Assembly (NCBI GenBank): GCA_017451525.1
Contig: JAFTOD010000005.1
Span: forward strand, 434,001-498,000
DNA from: Paludibacteraceae bacterium
Lineage (GTDB): Bacteria > Bacteroidota > Bacteroidia > Bacteroidales > Paludibacteraceae
Direction: 5' to 3'
Length of the DNA: 64,000 nucleotides
Below are positions 16,403 through 26,183 of the stretch, piece by piece. The notes under the pieces were generated by a model that saw nothing but the letters and a program-made list of their open reading frames with translations, did not search any database and had not been told where the DNA came from. Both the position numbers and the translations under genes were made by a program. Numbering within the stretch: position 1 is the first letter of the stretch; the number at the start of each line of letters is the position of its first letter.

Positions 16403-17500
16403 TTAATTGAATTTTCCGTTAAATTTCAATTCTGCATCCATATAGAATTGGCGTATTTGTTGTTCGTCTGTGCGTTTGCAAATAAGCAATACACCATTCG
16501 CTTCAGATACGATGCAATCTTCCAATCCCTGAATGACAGCTAAATGTCCTTTAGGCAAGGTAATGATATTGCCGTGACTATCGTAGTAAATAGCATCGGA
16601 GTGTAAGGTTACGTTTTGGTTCTCATCTTTCTCGCTGAGTTCGTATAGTGAACCCCATGTTCCGAGGTCGCTCCAACCAAAGTCGCTAGGCATAACGCAT
16701 ACGTTCTTTGCGTGTTCCATCACGCCGTAGTCAATGGATATGCTTGGGCAAGTAGGGAACATCTCTTGAATGAATGCGTCTTCTTGTTCGGTACCCATCA
16801 CATCTGCTCCTTGCATGAATTTTTGTGCTACCTCTGGCATGTGCTGTTGCAGGGCATTCTCAATGGAGTGTAGATTCCAAATGAAAATACCTGAATTCCA
16901 AAGGAAATCGCCACTTTCTACGAAGATTTTCGCTACTTCCAGATTAGGTTTTTCGGTAAATGCATGTACTTTGTACATTCCATTTTCATCCACTTGCTCA
17001 CCCATTTGGATATAGCCATATCCAGTTTCAGGGCGGGTTGGCTTCATGCCAAGGGTAACTAATGCGTCGTGTTGCTCAATAAACGAGAAGCATCTGCAAA
17101 TAACTTCTCTAAATTTCTCTTCCTGCAAAATTAAGTGATCGCTTGCTGCAACAACGATGTTGGCATTGTTTTGTCCTTTTTTAGCTGTCATAGCTTTGAT
17201 TCTTGCCATTGCGTATGCAATGCATGGAGCAGTATTTCGTCTTGCAGGTTCGCAAAGCACTTGACTTGACTGTAAGTCGGGAATTTGCTCCAACACCTGA
17301 TCGCGATAGATGATGTTGGTTACGATCAAAATGTTTTCAATAGGTACGATTGGACGGAAACGATCAATAGTCATTTGTAGCAAGCTTCGACCAGTGCCAA
17401 AGAAATCAAGAAACTGCTTTGGCTTTTCGTTTCTGCTAAATGGCCAAAAGCGACTTCCGACACCGCCTGCCATAATTACACAATAATTGTTTGCTGTCAT
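16403..17500 (-). CDS. manC: Mannose-1-phosphate guanylyltransferase
   Basis: A 365-residue cytosolic nucleotidyltransferase making GDP-mannose from GTP and mannose-1-phosphate. Signatures: IMAGGVGSRFWPFSR at the start (the nucleotide-binding loop), NEKPKQFLDFFGTG, ASDHLIL, FTEKPNLEVAK, and the FLWNSGIFIWN sugar-binding strand. It lacks the fused phosphomannose isomerase domain of long ManC/AlgA enzymes, so it is the short ManC type. It leads the operon with the glucan genes from the promoter at 17546. GDP-mannose would feed surface glycans. Why it is linked with glycogen metabolism is unclear. Confidence 0.92.
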   Translation of the reverse strand: MTANNYCVIMAGGVGSRFWPFSRNEKPKQFLDFFGTGRSLLQMTIDRFRPIVPIENILIVTNIIYRDQVLEQIPDLQSSQVLCEPARRNTAPCIAYAMARIKAMTAKKGQNNANIVVAASDHLILQEEKFREVICRCFSFIEQHDALVTLGMKPTRPETGYGYIQMGEQVDENGMYKVHAFTEKPNLEVAKIFVESGDFLWNSGIFIWNLHSIENALQQHMPEVAQKFMQGADVMGTEQEDAFIQEMFPTCPSISIDYGVMEHAKNVCVMPSDFGWSDLGTWGSLYELSEKDENQNVTLHSDAIYYDSHGNIITLPKGHLAVIQGLEDCIVSEANGVLLICKRTDEQQIRQFYMDAELKFNGKFN

Positions 17501-17545
17501 GATATGTTTTTAAGTGATTTGTCGTGTTATTTTTCTTTTAGCCTG

Positions 17546-17577
17546 CAAAGTTACAACTTTTTTTTTATAAATGCAAT
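17546..17577 (-). promoter_or_regulatory. Promoter of the manC-glycogen operon
   Basis: On the minus strand ATTGCA (-33 side, 17577) and TAACTTTG at 17553-17546 with a 20-nt spacer that contains a run of A. It starts 46 bases before the manC ATG. Confidence 0.7.
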
Positions 17578-17698
17578 AGTGAAATGATTTTTATGTTGTT
17601 GATTTGAACATTCATGTTGTAGAACATATAAATCTGAGCAGCGAAATGGGATACACTATTTTGAAATTTTATTTTGTTGTGAAAAAAATAGAGAAATG

Positions 17699-17730
17699 TT
17701 TGTGCAATTACAAATAATTTTGTAACTTTG
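17699..17730 (+). promoter_or_regulatory. Promoter of the TGS-kinase operon
   Basis: TTTG at 17699-17702, 20-nt spacer, TAACTTTG at 17723-17730. The gene begins at 17784 after an AAAGGAGGAA ribosome-binding site, unusually strong for this phylum. Confidence 0.78.
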
Positions 17731-17783
17731 CAGGCAAATTTCCATACTTAGGATACAACTGGTAAAAAGCAAAAGGAGGAAAT

Positions 17784-19460
17784 ATGCAAAATACAATTAC
17801 TATCTATTGTAAAAATACGAAGGAATATATTGAAATTCCTCGTGGAACATCTCTAAAAGAACTGTATGACCAACTCGCATTGGATATGCCATTTCCCGTG
17901 ATAGCTGCGCGAGTCAATTACAAAGTACAGAATTTAAACTTTTTGATTTATAAGCCTAAAGACATTGAGTTTATTGATGCAACTAGTGAAAGTGGCAAGC
18001 GTTGTTATGTTCGTACTTTGAGTATGGTGATGGCTTGTGCAGTGAGAGAATTGTGGCCTAATTGTGATTTGCGTATTGAACACCCAATCAGTCGCGGTTT
18101 TTATTGCACCATTCGCGAATCGCGTGAAGTGGCTAAGGAAATAACTCCTGAAGTGGTGGCATTGCTGAAAGAACGCATGCAACAAATCATCGCAGAAGAT
18201 CGTCCGATAATCACCGAAGAAAAGCAAACAAAAGAGGTGATTCGTTTGTTTGGAGAACGCAAGGAAGGTGAAACCACTTTGTTTGAGACCCTTGGCAACC
18301 CATATTGTCGCTACTATCGCATGGGAGATTATATCGACTATTACACTGGCGCGCTGATGCCTTCGACGGGATATATTCACCTGTTCGATGTGGAGCAATA
18401 TCATGGCAATATTTTGTTGCGCATTCCTTGTCGTCGCAATCCGAACCAATTGGAGGAACGTTGTGTGCAAGATAAGCGTTTTGGCATATTCAAGGAGTAT
18501 GTAGGTTGGAATAAGTTGTTGCATATCAGCAATGTAGGTGAATTTAACAAGGCTTGCAAAAACCAAAAGAGCTTTGAGATGATTAAACTATCGGAGGCAT
18601 TGCACGAGAAGAAAGTTGCCCAGATTGCGGACCAGATAGCGCATCGCGAGAGTGGTGTACCGAGATTTGTTTTGATCTCTGGACCTAGTTCGTCTGGTAA
18701 GACGACATTCTCAAAGCGTTTGACTATTCAACTGATGGTGAACGGAATACGCCCTGTGGTGATTTCGATGGACAATTATTTTGTCAATCGTGAAGATACT
18801 CCGCGTGATGAAAATGGTGAATGGGATTTTGAGCACTTGGAAACCATAGACTTGCCATTGTTCCGCAAGCAATTAGCAGATCTGCTTGATGGTCAGACGG
18901 TTAAGTTGCCATTCTATAACTTTGAAACAGGAAAACGTGAATATCGAGGCGACACTTTGCGCTTGGAGAAAGATACGGTGGTGATCTTGGAAGGACTACA
19001 TGCTTTGAACCCAAAATTGATTCCAGATATTCCACACGAGATGACGTTTAAGATTTACGTAAGTTCCTTAACCACAGTGAATTTGGATAATCATAATTGG
19101 ATTCCAACAAGCGATGTACGTTTGATTCGTCGTATTGTTCGCGATTATCGTTATCGTGGATATTCTGCGATGGAAACGATTGCTCGTTTGGACAGTGTAC
19201 AGCGTGGCGAAGATCGATGGATTGCGCCATTCCAAGAGGAAGCGGATGTGATGTTTAATTCAGCGTTGTTGTTTGAATTAGCCGTGCTGAAACGTCACGC
19301 AGAGCCGATATTGGATGAGGTACCAAAATATTGTGATGAATACACGACAGCACATCGCTTGCTGAAATATTTGAGTTATTTTGAATCAATTCCAGAGCGT
19401 GAAATTCCACCAACATCGTTCTTGCGCGAGTTTGTGGGAGGTAGTTCCTTTAGGTATTAA
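17784..19460 (+). CDS. TGS / tRNA-SAD / uridine kinase-like nucleoside kinase
   Basis: A 558-residue fusion. Residues 1-70 are a TGS domain (ITIYCKNTKEYIEIPRGTSL). Residues 75-260 resemble the second additional domain of threonyl-tRNA synthetase, with an altered HxxxH metal site: EHPISRGFYC stands where HVMAH-type motifs occur. Residues 290-500 are a P-loop kinase of the uridine kinase/phosphoribulokinase family (Walker A GPSSSGKTTF near 299, SMDNYFVNREDTP, YNFETGKR, ILEGLHALNP). Such fusions are conserved in Bacteroidetes, Clostridia and Thermotogae. The kinase probably phosphorylates a nucleoside; the role of the synthetase-like part is unknown. It heads an operon with the SPOR protein and folE. 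Confidence 0.9.
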   Translation: MQNTITIYCKNTKEYIEIPRGTSLKELYDQLALDMPFPVIAARVNYKVQNLNFLIYKPKDIEFIDATSESGKRCYVRTLSMVMACAVRELWPNCDLRIEHPISRGFYCTIRESREVAKEITPEVVALLKERMQQIIAEDRPIITEEKQTKEVIRLFGERKEGETTLFETLGNPYCRYYRMGDYIDYYTGALMPSTGYIHLFDVEQYHGNILLRIPCRRNPNQLEERCVQDKRFGIFKEYVGWNKLLHISNVGEFNKACKNQKSFEMIKLSEALHEKKVAQIADQIAHRESGVPRFVLISGPSSSGKTTFSKRLTIQLMVNGIRPVVISMDNYFVNREDTPRDENGEWDFEHLETIDLPLFRKQLADLLDGQTVKLPFYNFETGKREYRGDTLRLEKDTVVILEGLHALNPKLIPDIPHEMTFKIYVSSLTTVNLDNHNWIPTSDVRLIRRIVRDYRYRGYSAMETIARLDSVQRGEDRWIAPFQEEADVMFNSALLFELAVLKRHAEPILDEVPKYCDEYTTAHRLLKYLSYFESIPEREIPPTSFLREFVGGSSFRY

Positions 19461-19471
19461 ACTGAAAATCA

Positions 19472-19966
19472 ATGCATATGAGAGGTTTTGTAGTTGTATT
19501 GTTGTTGTGTATAGGCTTATCTTGTTTTTCGCAAGAGATGGTCGTGGATTCTACTTTTGTGGATGATAGTGTTGTAGTCGAAGATACTTTGCAAGTGGTG
19601 TTGTTAACCGATGTGATGGAAAATGCGATTGTCCATCAGGATTCTACCATTCGGCAACTGATGATAGATAAACAAATGGGCATACAGCGAGGCAAAGTGG
19701 AAGTAGATGGTTTTAGGGTGCAAGTATACTCATCGAATCAACAAAAAACAGCTAAGAATGAAGCACTTTTATTACAGCAAAAATTAGAAAAATCAGTAAA
19801 TAAAACAATTTACACTATCTCAGAACCTCCATTTTGGAAAGTTCGTTTAGGGGATTTCCAAACACGTGAAGAGGCTGTAGTTTATAAAAACGAATTGATT
19901 GTACAATTTCCAGAACTTCAGAGTAGTGCATATATTGTACCTGATAAAATAATAATCGTTAATTAA
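19472..19966 (+). CDS. Exported SPOR-domain protein
   Basis: A 164-residue protein with a signal peptide (about residues 1-20, cut near CFSQ) and a C-terminal SPOR domain (about 85-160). The SPOR features are [19 protein letters not shown], the [14 protein letters not shown] strand-turn and a final AYIVPDKI strand. SPOR domains bind denuded peptidoglycan, often at division sites, so a periplasmic role at the septum is plausible. It lies 11 bases after the kinase gene and 5 bases before folE, so it is co-transcribed. An ATG six bases downstream is an equally possible start. Confidence 0.85.
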   Translation: MHMRGFVVVLLLCIGLSCFSQEMVVDSTFVDDSVVVEDTLQVVLLTDVMENAIVHQDSTIRQLMIDKQMGIQRGKVEVDGFRVQVYSSNQQKTAKNEALLLQQKLEKSVNKTIYTISEPPFWKVRLGDFQTREEAVVYKNELIVQFPELQSSAYIVPDKIIIVN

Positions 19967-19971
19967 GAAAT

Positions 19972-20553
19972 ATGACACCTCCATTTGTACCTACAGATAA
20001 AAAAACTCAGCAGATTGCTCATCATGTAGAAGAACTTCTTCGATTGATTGGGGAAGATTCTGCACGTGAAGGCTTGAAAAAGACACCGATTCGAATAGGA
20101 GAAGCGATGCAATTTTTAACTCAAGGGTATCAGCAAAGTGCTGAAGATATTTTGCGTGGCGCATTGTTTGAAGAAGATTATCGCCAAATGGTGGTTGTCA
20201 AGGACATCCCTTTTTATTCTTTGTGCGAGCATCATTTATTGCCATTTTTCGGCAGAGCCCATGTGGCGTATATTCCAAATGGTAAGATTACGGGATTGAG
20301 CAAGATAGCTCGTGTGGTGGATGTGTTCTCTCGTCGTTTGCAGGTTCAAGAACGCATGACAACACAGATAAAAGATTGTATTCAGCAGACACTTAATCCG
20401 TTAGGAGTGATGGTGGTGATTGAAGCAGAGCATTTGTGTATGCAGATGCGTGGCGTACAAAAACCACATGCCGTTACAACGACGAGTGATTTTACTGGAG
20501 CATTCAACAGAGCGGAGACACGAGAGGAGTTTATGAATTTGATACGCGGGTAG
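19972..20553 (+). CDS. folE: GTP cyclohydrolase I
   Basis: A 193-residue cytosolic enzyme converting GTP to dihydroneopterin triphosphate, first step of folate (and queuosine) biosynthesis. Signatures: the [20 protein letters not shown] stretch (zinc Cys and His), [20 protein letters not shown], and [13 protein letters not shown] with the second zinc Cys. Length and motif order are normal. Its product is also the precursor for queuosine, the pathway of the two QueA-like proteins in this window, although those genes are not linked. It sits third in the operon that begins at 17784. Confidence 0.96.
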   Translation: MTPPFVPTDKKTQQIAHHVEELLRLIGEDSAREGLKKTPIRIGEAMQFLTQGYQQSAEDILRGALFEEDYRQMVVVKDIPFYSLCEHHLLPFFGRAHVAYIPNGKITGLSKIARVVDVFSRRLQVQERMTTQIKDCIQQTLNPLGVMVVIEAEHLCMQMRGVQKPHAVTTTSDFTGAFNRAETREEFMNLIRG

Positions 20554-20559
20554 GTTATT

Positions 20560-22071
20560 TTGAGAGATATCTTTAAATATTTCTGTTATGTTAGTATTGC
20601 TACTTTGTGGGTAGCATTATTTGTTGTTATGCCAGATTTTTTAGATAATCCAATAGAAGGTTTTCTGGGGATAATAACAATTGCTACTTATGTATTGGCA
20701 GTTAGTGTAATATCCTTTTTATTGCTTTATCTTTTTTCTCTCAATAAATATATAGCAGCAATATTTGTTCCGCTTTATTATATGTTTGGAGCCGCGGTGT
20801 CATACTATCGTGTGAAGTTTCGCGTGACAATTACTCCATTGATTCTTGATTGTGTTGTGAATACTAACATAGAAGAAGTGGCTGGAGTGGTGACCTTTCC
20901 CTTTATTTTATGGATATTGCTAAATATAGGGATAGGTATGTGTCTTGTATTGTGGAGATGGAAAATTGAATCACTACAACGAGTATGGCTACATGTATTC
21001 TGTGTGGTAATACTCTTTGTTGGCTATTATTACAGCAATAATCGTTTACGCCAGAGCATTAATCAACGTTATCCGATGCATGTAGTTGAGAGTATTAGTC
21101 AATATATTTGGCTTCGAAATCAACGTAATAATCCACATATTTTACCAGAGTATGAGGTGAATGAATTTGTTGATTCATTAGATATTATTGTTGTTATAGG
21201 AGAGTCTGTGCGAGCAGATCATTTGTCCATTAATGGTTATAACCGCCCTACAACTCCCTTGTTGGAGCAACGGTCAAATGTGGTTTCTTTTCCATATGTA
21301 TACACAGAGCAAACTCACACATTAGCAAGTGTCCCCGTTTTATTAACGCGCGCTGATACATTACATCCACAACATCAATATAGCGAGACAAGTTTTGCGG
21401 CTATTTTACAAAACGAAGATTTCTACACAGCATGGATATCTAATCAGGATTTAGGAAATACCTTTGCCGCTTTTCCATCAGAATGTGATACTATGATTTG
21501 GGTAAATGCTGGCAAATCTGTTTTTGTCTTTTCTGGTTGGTATGATGAAGAGTTATTATCCGATATGGATGAGCAATTATCTATTGGATATCCGAAAAAT
21601 CTGTTAATACTTCATACTATAGGTAGTCATTGGTACTATAATAATCATGTTCCAGAAACACAGCATTATTTTTCTCCCATTACTACAAACAGAGTTGTTA
21701 CAAATAATAGTATTGAACAAATTGTAAATTCTTATGACAATACTGTGCGATATACGGACTTTGTTTTGGACTCAATGATTCAGCGTTTGGAGAATCGCCG
21801 TGCTGTTATGATTTATATATCTGACCACGGAGAGTCTTTAGGAGAGCATGGAAATTGGTTACATGCAACAGGTGCTACGGAGACTAAAAATCCAGCGTGC
21901 GTTGTGTGGTATTCTAATTCCTTTGCCGAACGTTATCCAGATAAAGTGTATTGTTTAAAATTAAACTCCAAACAGCGCTACCGTACAGATTTCCTCTTTC
22001 ATAGTGTATTATCTTTAGCAGGGTTGTCAACTGTAGGTGAGGATCAAATTGTTATAGATGTCTTTCGGTAA
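20560..22071 (+). CDS. Phosphoethanolamine transferase-like membrane sulfatase-fold protein
   Basis: A 503-residue inner-membrane protein with about five N-terminal hydrophobic segments (residues 8-160) and a periplasmic alkaline-phosphatase-fold domain. The domain opens with IIVVIGESVRADHLSINGY. The GE(S/T) nucleophile position and NGYNRPTTP are as in EptA/CptA, with Ser where EptA has Thr. The late metal ligands are in YISDHGESLGEHG. It probably transfers phosphoethanolamine to lipid A or another surface glycolipid. The start is TTG at 20560, because no in-frame ATG precedes the first membrane segment. It follows folE by 6 bases and converges on the propeller gene with 5 bases between stops. 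Confidence 0.83.
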   Translation: MRDIFKYFCYVSIATLWVALFVVMPDFLDNPIEGFLGIITIATYVLAVSVISFLLLYLFSLNKYIAAIFVPLYYMFGAAVSYYRVKFRVTITPLILDCVVNTNIEEVAGVVTFPFILWILLNIGIGMCLVLWRWKIESLQRVWLHVFCVVILFVGYYYSNNRLRQSINQRYPMHVVESISQYIWLRNQRNNPHILPEYEVNEFVDSLDIIVVIGESVRADHLSINGYNRPTTPLLEQRSNVVSFPYVYTEQTHTLASVPVLLTRADTLHPQHQYSETSFAAILQNEDFYTAWISNQDLGNTFAAFPSECDTMIWVNAGKSVFVFSGWYDEELLSDMDEQLSIGYPKNLLILHTIGSHWYYNNHVPETQHYFSPITTNRVVTNNSIEQIVNSYDNTVRYTDFVLDSMIQRLENRRAVMIYISDHGESLGEHGNWLHATGATETKNPACVVWYSNSFAERYPDKVYCLKLNSKQRYRTDFLFHSVLSLAGLSTVGEDQIVIDVFR

Positions 22072-22076
22072 CAAGA

Positions 22077-25000
22077 TTAGTTCATAATAAGTATTTTTAT
22101 ACTTCCGTGGGCTTGTCCATTTGTGGTGTTGCAGAGTGCGGTATATACTCCAGAAGCTACATGATTTCCTGATTGATTTGTTCCATCCCAGACAACTTCT
22201 CCTCCGAGACCTTTTAGTGTTTTCACTAAATTCCCACTCGCATCTACGATGCGCACTTCTGTATCTACCACGAGCCCTTTGATAGTAATGTAACCTTTGT
22301 ATGTCGGATGTACAGGATTTGGATATGCATATAATTTGTTAAAATTCTCTTCTGGTTCAACGGCATCGCTCATATAAGAAACAAGACCTGCTGCTGTACC
22401 GATAAATACTTCACCGTTTTCTTCATTAATAGCAAGTGACAATACGTTATTGCTTGGCATGAGTGAGTTTTCTGTAGTGAAGTGTGCAATAGTTTCAACA
22501 TCTTTTCCTCCGTTTTCGTTTATTGTGATTTGAATTAAAAATATACCAGAAGATGCTGTCCCAATCCATTTTCGATTAGCTCCATCTATAGCAATACAAT
22601 TTATCTGTTCCCCATCCAATAAATAATCTCCTAATCCTGACCCATCATTGCGAGGAATAACAATACGTTCGCATTGGTTGGATATAGCAAAATCAATATT
22701 CGCAGGAATAGTGAAGATACCAGAATTTGTTCCCACCCAAAGTGTATTGTCATGATCTTGTACAATGGAGTAAATGTTTTCTGGAGCTATATTTCTTGAG
22801 TTTTGATCTATCCAAGTATTTCTAAATATTACTTTGTCATCATTCGGATTTTGCGGTGTGCCATTATCTTGTAATAGAATTAGTCCTGTTCCGGCTCTTG
22901 CAATGGAAATCCATTTCCACTGAGGATTACGATGATCTACGATTAAATCACCTGGTGTATAGATACGTATGGGTTCATTTTGATGTTTTAAATTGAAAGA
23001 AATCCACTCTCCGTTAGGTGCAACAACGTGAATATTTCCATTTAGTTCCCCTGCATTCAAAATCCATAAATAATTTTGTTCATCGTACATTATTCCATCG
23101 GTACGAGTGTAAAAATCAGGATTCTCGACTACTGCGGAATGTAGCCCACTATTTGAGGCTAAATGCAATTTAATAACATTTGTATCTTGCATCTCTATCA
23201 TACCTGTTCCATATGTGGTAACAAAATAATGGTCGGGATTATTAGGATCTTGGGCTACGTTCATTGCATCATAGAGAGCATGCGCAGCTTTTTTTGTCAA
23301 CACCCCATTCTTAATGTTCATCCATTGGTTGTTTTCTAAAATCATAATTTCTGCTGGACGATTATATTGTGATGCCCATCGTCCTCCAGGTAGCATGTAT
23401 AATCGATTTCCAAAGATTTTTAATTTGTATGAATTGTTGTTAAGTGGTCCCTCAGGGTGGTATTCCGTATTATATTCATTATGATGATGGACTACTCCAT
23501 TTTCCCTTGTTCCAGACCAAAAAGATTTCTCCTCTTTTGTAATATCATTTATGTAACCATATGAAATAGCCATTGTAATAGAAAAGTCATGTTGTACTTC
23601 TGCTATACCATATTGATTTATAAGAGCAAACAGCTGGTTATCTGTTTTGCAGAGACCTCTTAGTTTAAATTTGGAATTGTGCTTTTTCCAGATACCGTTG
23701 TTGAGTGACCACAATGTATTATCCTTGACTACACATAGTGTATTCCCGTGTGTTCTCATTCCTTGTAAATCTTTTCCAGATGGAAGCGATTGTTTTTTCC
23801 AATAAGCGTAATCCACTAGATTGTCATTTAGGTGTGCAGAGTAAAGTGCAGTATTCGATGCCGCATATATGCTATCGCCTAAAATAGTTATATATGCCAC
23901 ATCTACTTCTGTTGATTGATTGCCAATATAATAAGTATCCTCTATTTCATAACGTTTCATGTCTAAAACGATGATACCAAAACTCATCGCTAAATAAGCT
24001 TTTTGGTTGTACATACAAATGTCATGTACTTGTTTAGATATATTTAGCGGCTTGAGGAATAAATCGGAAACATTATGTATGCTATTTTGTGCATTCATAA
24101 TATCTAAATGCCCATTTTGATAGGTAATCAACATATTGTTAGTTGCTTTGTTTACCGCGATGTGATCAATAATTGAACTACTTAATCCTGTAGCTTTAGT
24201 ATAGTACTCTATTTCTTCTGTTCGTTTATTTACAGAAAATAAAGAGTGATTAGACAATGCATAAATATGCCCACCCAAATTCTCAACTTGATTAATCTCT
24301 GAAAATGCCAAATGTGATTTCCATTGGTACATTGTGCCATAACTGATGTCTTCATCTATAATACCAGAGTTGAGTGCGGTGTCTGCCGATAATTTATAAG
24401 AGACCAATCCTCCACCTGTTCCTATATACATACAATTTGTGTAATCATCAAAAGCCAATGAAATCACGGTATTAGATGGCATTACTGTGTTTTCGCTTGT
24501 GTAATGCGCCACAATTTCTGTGGCTTCTTCATTCAGTACGTAAATGCCAGACTGTGCAGTTCCAATCCATATTTTATTGTTATTGTCGAAAGCAAAAGTA
24601 TTAACTCTTTCCTTTTCTAATAAATAATTACCATCAGCCATCGGTATTCGTAATCGTTGGCATTGAGTAGATTGCAAAAAATCTGTTGTATGAGGTATGA
24701 TTATAGGTCCAGCAGAAGATCCTATCCAGATGTCTCCATTAGGCGCTTGGCACATTCCGTAATAGAACTCAGGTACAACAATGTCGCCATCTTGATCAAA
24801 AAATTCAGTTTGTATTTTAAATTTGTCATCGTCTTGACTAAAAGGAGTTCCTCCATCATCTATCATGGCAACAGCTGGAATAGCACGGCACGACAAAATC
24901 CATTTTCTGCTCGGGTTGTTTTTGTCGACTATAAGTCCCCCTGGAGTATTAACAAAAAAACGAGAATTATTTGAAAATAGATTTAGTCCTCGCTGTGTGC

Positions 25001-26183
25001 CATTTGGAAGAAATGCAACAATCGTTGTGTCTACATCACTAGCCACCAACGTCCACAAGCGGTTTTCATCATCATATACTGCATTACTAGTACGAGTATA
25101 CATATCAGGTGAACTTGGAATAGCTGATCCTAAAATGCTATTGCTTGGTGTGTAGTGGTTGATTAAAACATCTTTTTTGAATTCATATAGCCCTGTACCA
25201 TAACTTGTTACAAAAAAATGTTCGTGGTCTTCTGGATCAACTGTAACATTCATAAAATCCAACGCTTTTTTACCCGTTATACCCTGTATTTGTTTACTAG
25301 TTATGTTTAGCCATTCTCCATTCTCGTAAATCATAATGTGTCCCGCTGCATTATTTTGATTCGCCCATCTTCCTCCTGGAACGACATACAACCTACCTCG
25401 ATCGAATGTCATATTGTACGGAGTATTTACTTGTGGACCGTCTGGCAAATAATGTGCCTCTTCGCCCGTTATGAATTTCCGAAAAACGCCCTTCTCACCT
25501 GCTACTTTCCACACATCACCATCTTGCATAGTGTATTCTTTTCCCTTTTTGGTGTCAAATGGACGAGGCAAGGCAGTACACACTTTCCAAAAATGAAAAT
25601 CAACTACATTGTCATGTATGCATGCAGAATAATTCTTATTTTTGGTTTGAGCATAAATACTATCACCATAGAACATCACATCTGTCACTTTCACTTCACT
25701 TGCTTCTTCCCCGATGTAGTATGTCTCTTTAAACTCATGCTTCTCCAAATCAAAAACAATAATACCAAAATCCATTGATAAGTAAGCAAACTTATCATGA
25801 ATAGTAATATTATTACATTTCTTGGACGATGTCATGCGCTTGTTATACAGGTCTGATATATAATGCATTGTACCATTATATTGTATATCCATTTTTCCGT
25901 CAGAATACATAATCAACAATTGTTCGCGCTCCTCGTCATACATCAAGAAGCACACACTTGTACCATGCAATCCTGATTTATTGTTGTACAGCGTCATCGC
26001 TTCTGTCGTTTTATTGACAGAAAATATAGCGCCATTGGCAAGAGCATAAATCTCCTGTGGACAATTTGCTATCACTTCTACGCTATTGTATGCAAAGTGT
26101 GTCTGCCAGTTGCTCTCCATTCCAACCATCGGCAAGGTCATCAGCATCAATAACAAACCTAATATGTATTTCTTCATACTCAT
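22077..26183 (-). CDS. PorZ-like two-component-regulator propeller protein, internally duplicated
   Basis: A 1368-residue exported protein with signal peptide (1-21). Residues about 25-615 and 620-1275 are two homologous halves. Each opens with WQTHFAYNSV or WKSHLAFSEI, and each has the FGIIVFDL / FGIIVLDM, TYYIG and VSYK/VSYM phrases and the GTxxGLVSY end of two beta-propellers plus a sandwich. Residues 1285-1368 form a type IX/FlgD-like C-terminal domain (YPNPVHPTYKGY, VRIVDASGNLVKTL, SGVYTAL). PorZ of Porphyromonas is a single copy of about 780 residues. This protein carries two copies in tandem. It should be exported by the type IX system and may be part of its surface attachment complex. 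It overlaps rdgB by 4 bases. Confidence 0.83.
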   Translation of the reverse strand: MSMKKYILGLLLMLMTLPMVGMESNWQTHFAYNSVEVIANCPQEIYALANGAIFSVNKTTEAMTLYNNKSGLHGTSVCFLMYDEEREQLLIMYSDGKMDIQYNGTMHYISDLYNKRMTSSKKCNNITIHDKFAYLSMDFGIIVFDLEKHEFKETYYIGEEASEVKVTDVMFYGDSIYAQTKNKNYSACIHDNVVDFHFWKVCTALPRPFDTKKGKEYTMQDGDVWKVAGEKGVFRKFITGEEAHYLPDGPQVNTPYNMTFDRGRLYVVPGGRWANQNNAAGHIMIYENGEWLNITSKQIQGITGKKALDFMNVTVDPEDHEHFFVTSYGTGLYEFKKDVLINHYTPSNSILGSAIPSSPDMYTRTSNAVYDDENRLWTLVASDVDTTIVAFLPNGTQRGLNLFSNNSRFFVNTPGGLIVDKNNPSRKWILSCRAIPAVAMIDDGGTPFSQDDDKFKIQTEFFDQDGDIVVPEFYYGMCQAPNGDIWIGSSAGPIIIPHTTDFLQSTQCQRLRIPMADGNYLLEKERVNTFAFDNNNKIWIGTAQSGIYVLNEEATEIVAHYTSENTVMPSNTVISLAFDDYTNCMYIGTGGGLVSYKLSADTALNSGIIDEDISYGTMYQWKSHLAFSEINQVENLGGHIYALSNHSLFSVNKRTEEIEYYTKATGLSSSIIDHIAVNKATNNMLITYQNGHLDIMNAQNSIHNVSDLFLKPLNISKQVHDICMYNQKAYLAMSFGIIVLDMKRYEIEDTYYIGNQSTEVDVAYITILGDSIYAASNTALYSAHLNDNLVDYAYWKKQSLPSGKDLQGMRTHGNTLCVVKDNTLWSLNNGIWKKHNSKFKLRGLCKTDNQLFALINQYGIAEVQHDFSITMAISYGYINDITKEEKSFWSGTRENGVVHHHNEYNTEYHPEGPLNNNSYKLKIFGNRLYMLPGGRWASQYNRPAEIMILENNQWMNIKNGVLTKKAAHALYDAMNVAQDPNNPDHYFVTTYGTGMIEMQDTNVIKLHLASNSGLHSAVVENPDFYTRTDGIMYDEQNYLWILNAGELNGNIHVVAPNGEWISFNLKHQNEPIRIYTPGDLIVDHRNPQWKWISIARAGTGLILLQDNGTPQNPNDDKVIFRNTWIDQNSRNIAPENIYSIVQDHDNTLWVGTNSGIFTIPANIDFAISNQCERIVIPRNDGSGLGDYLLDGEQINCIAIDGANRKWIGTASSGIFLIQITINENGGKDVETIAHFTTENSLMPSNNVLSLAINEENGEVFIGTAAGLVSYMSDAVEPEENFNKLYAYPNPVHPTYKGYITIKGLVVDTEVRIVDASGNLVKTLKGLGGEVVWDGTNQSGNHVASGVYTALCNTTNGQAHGSIKILIMN

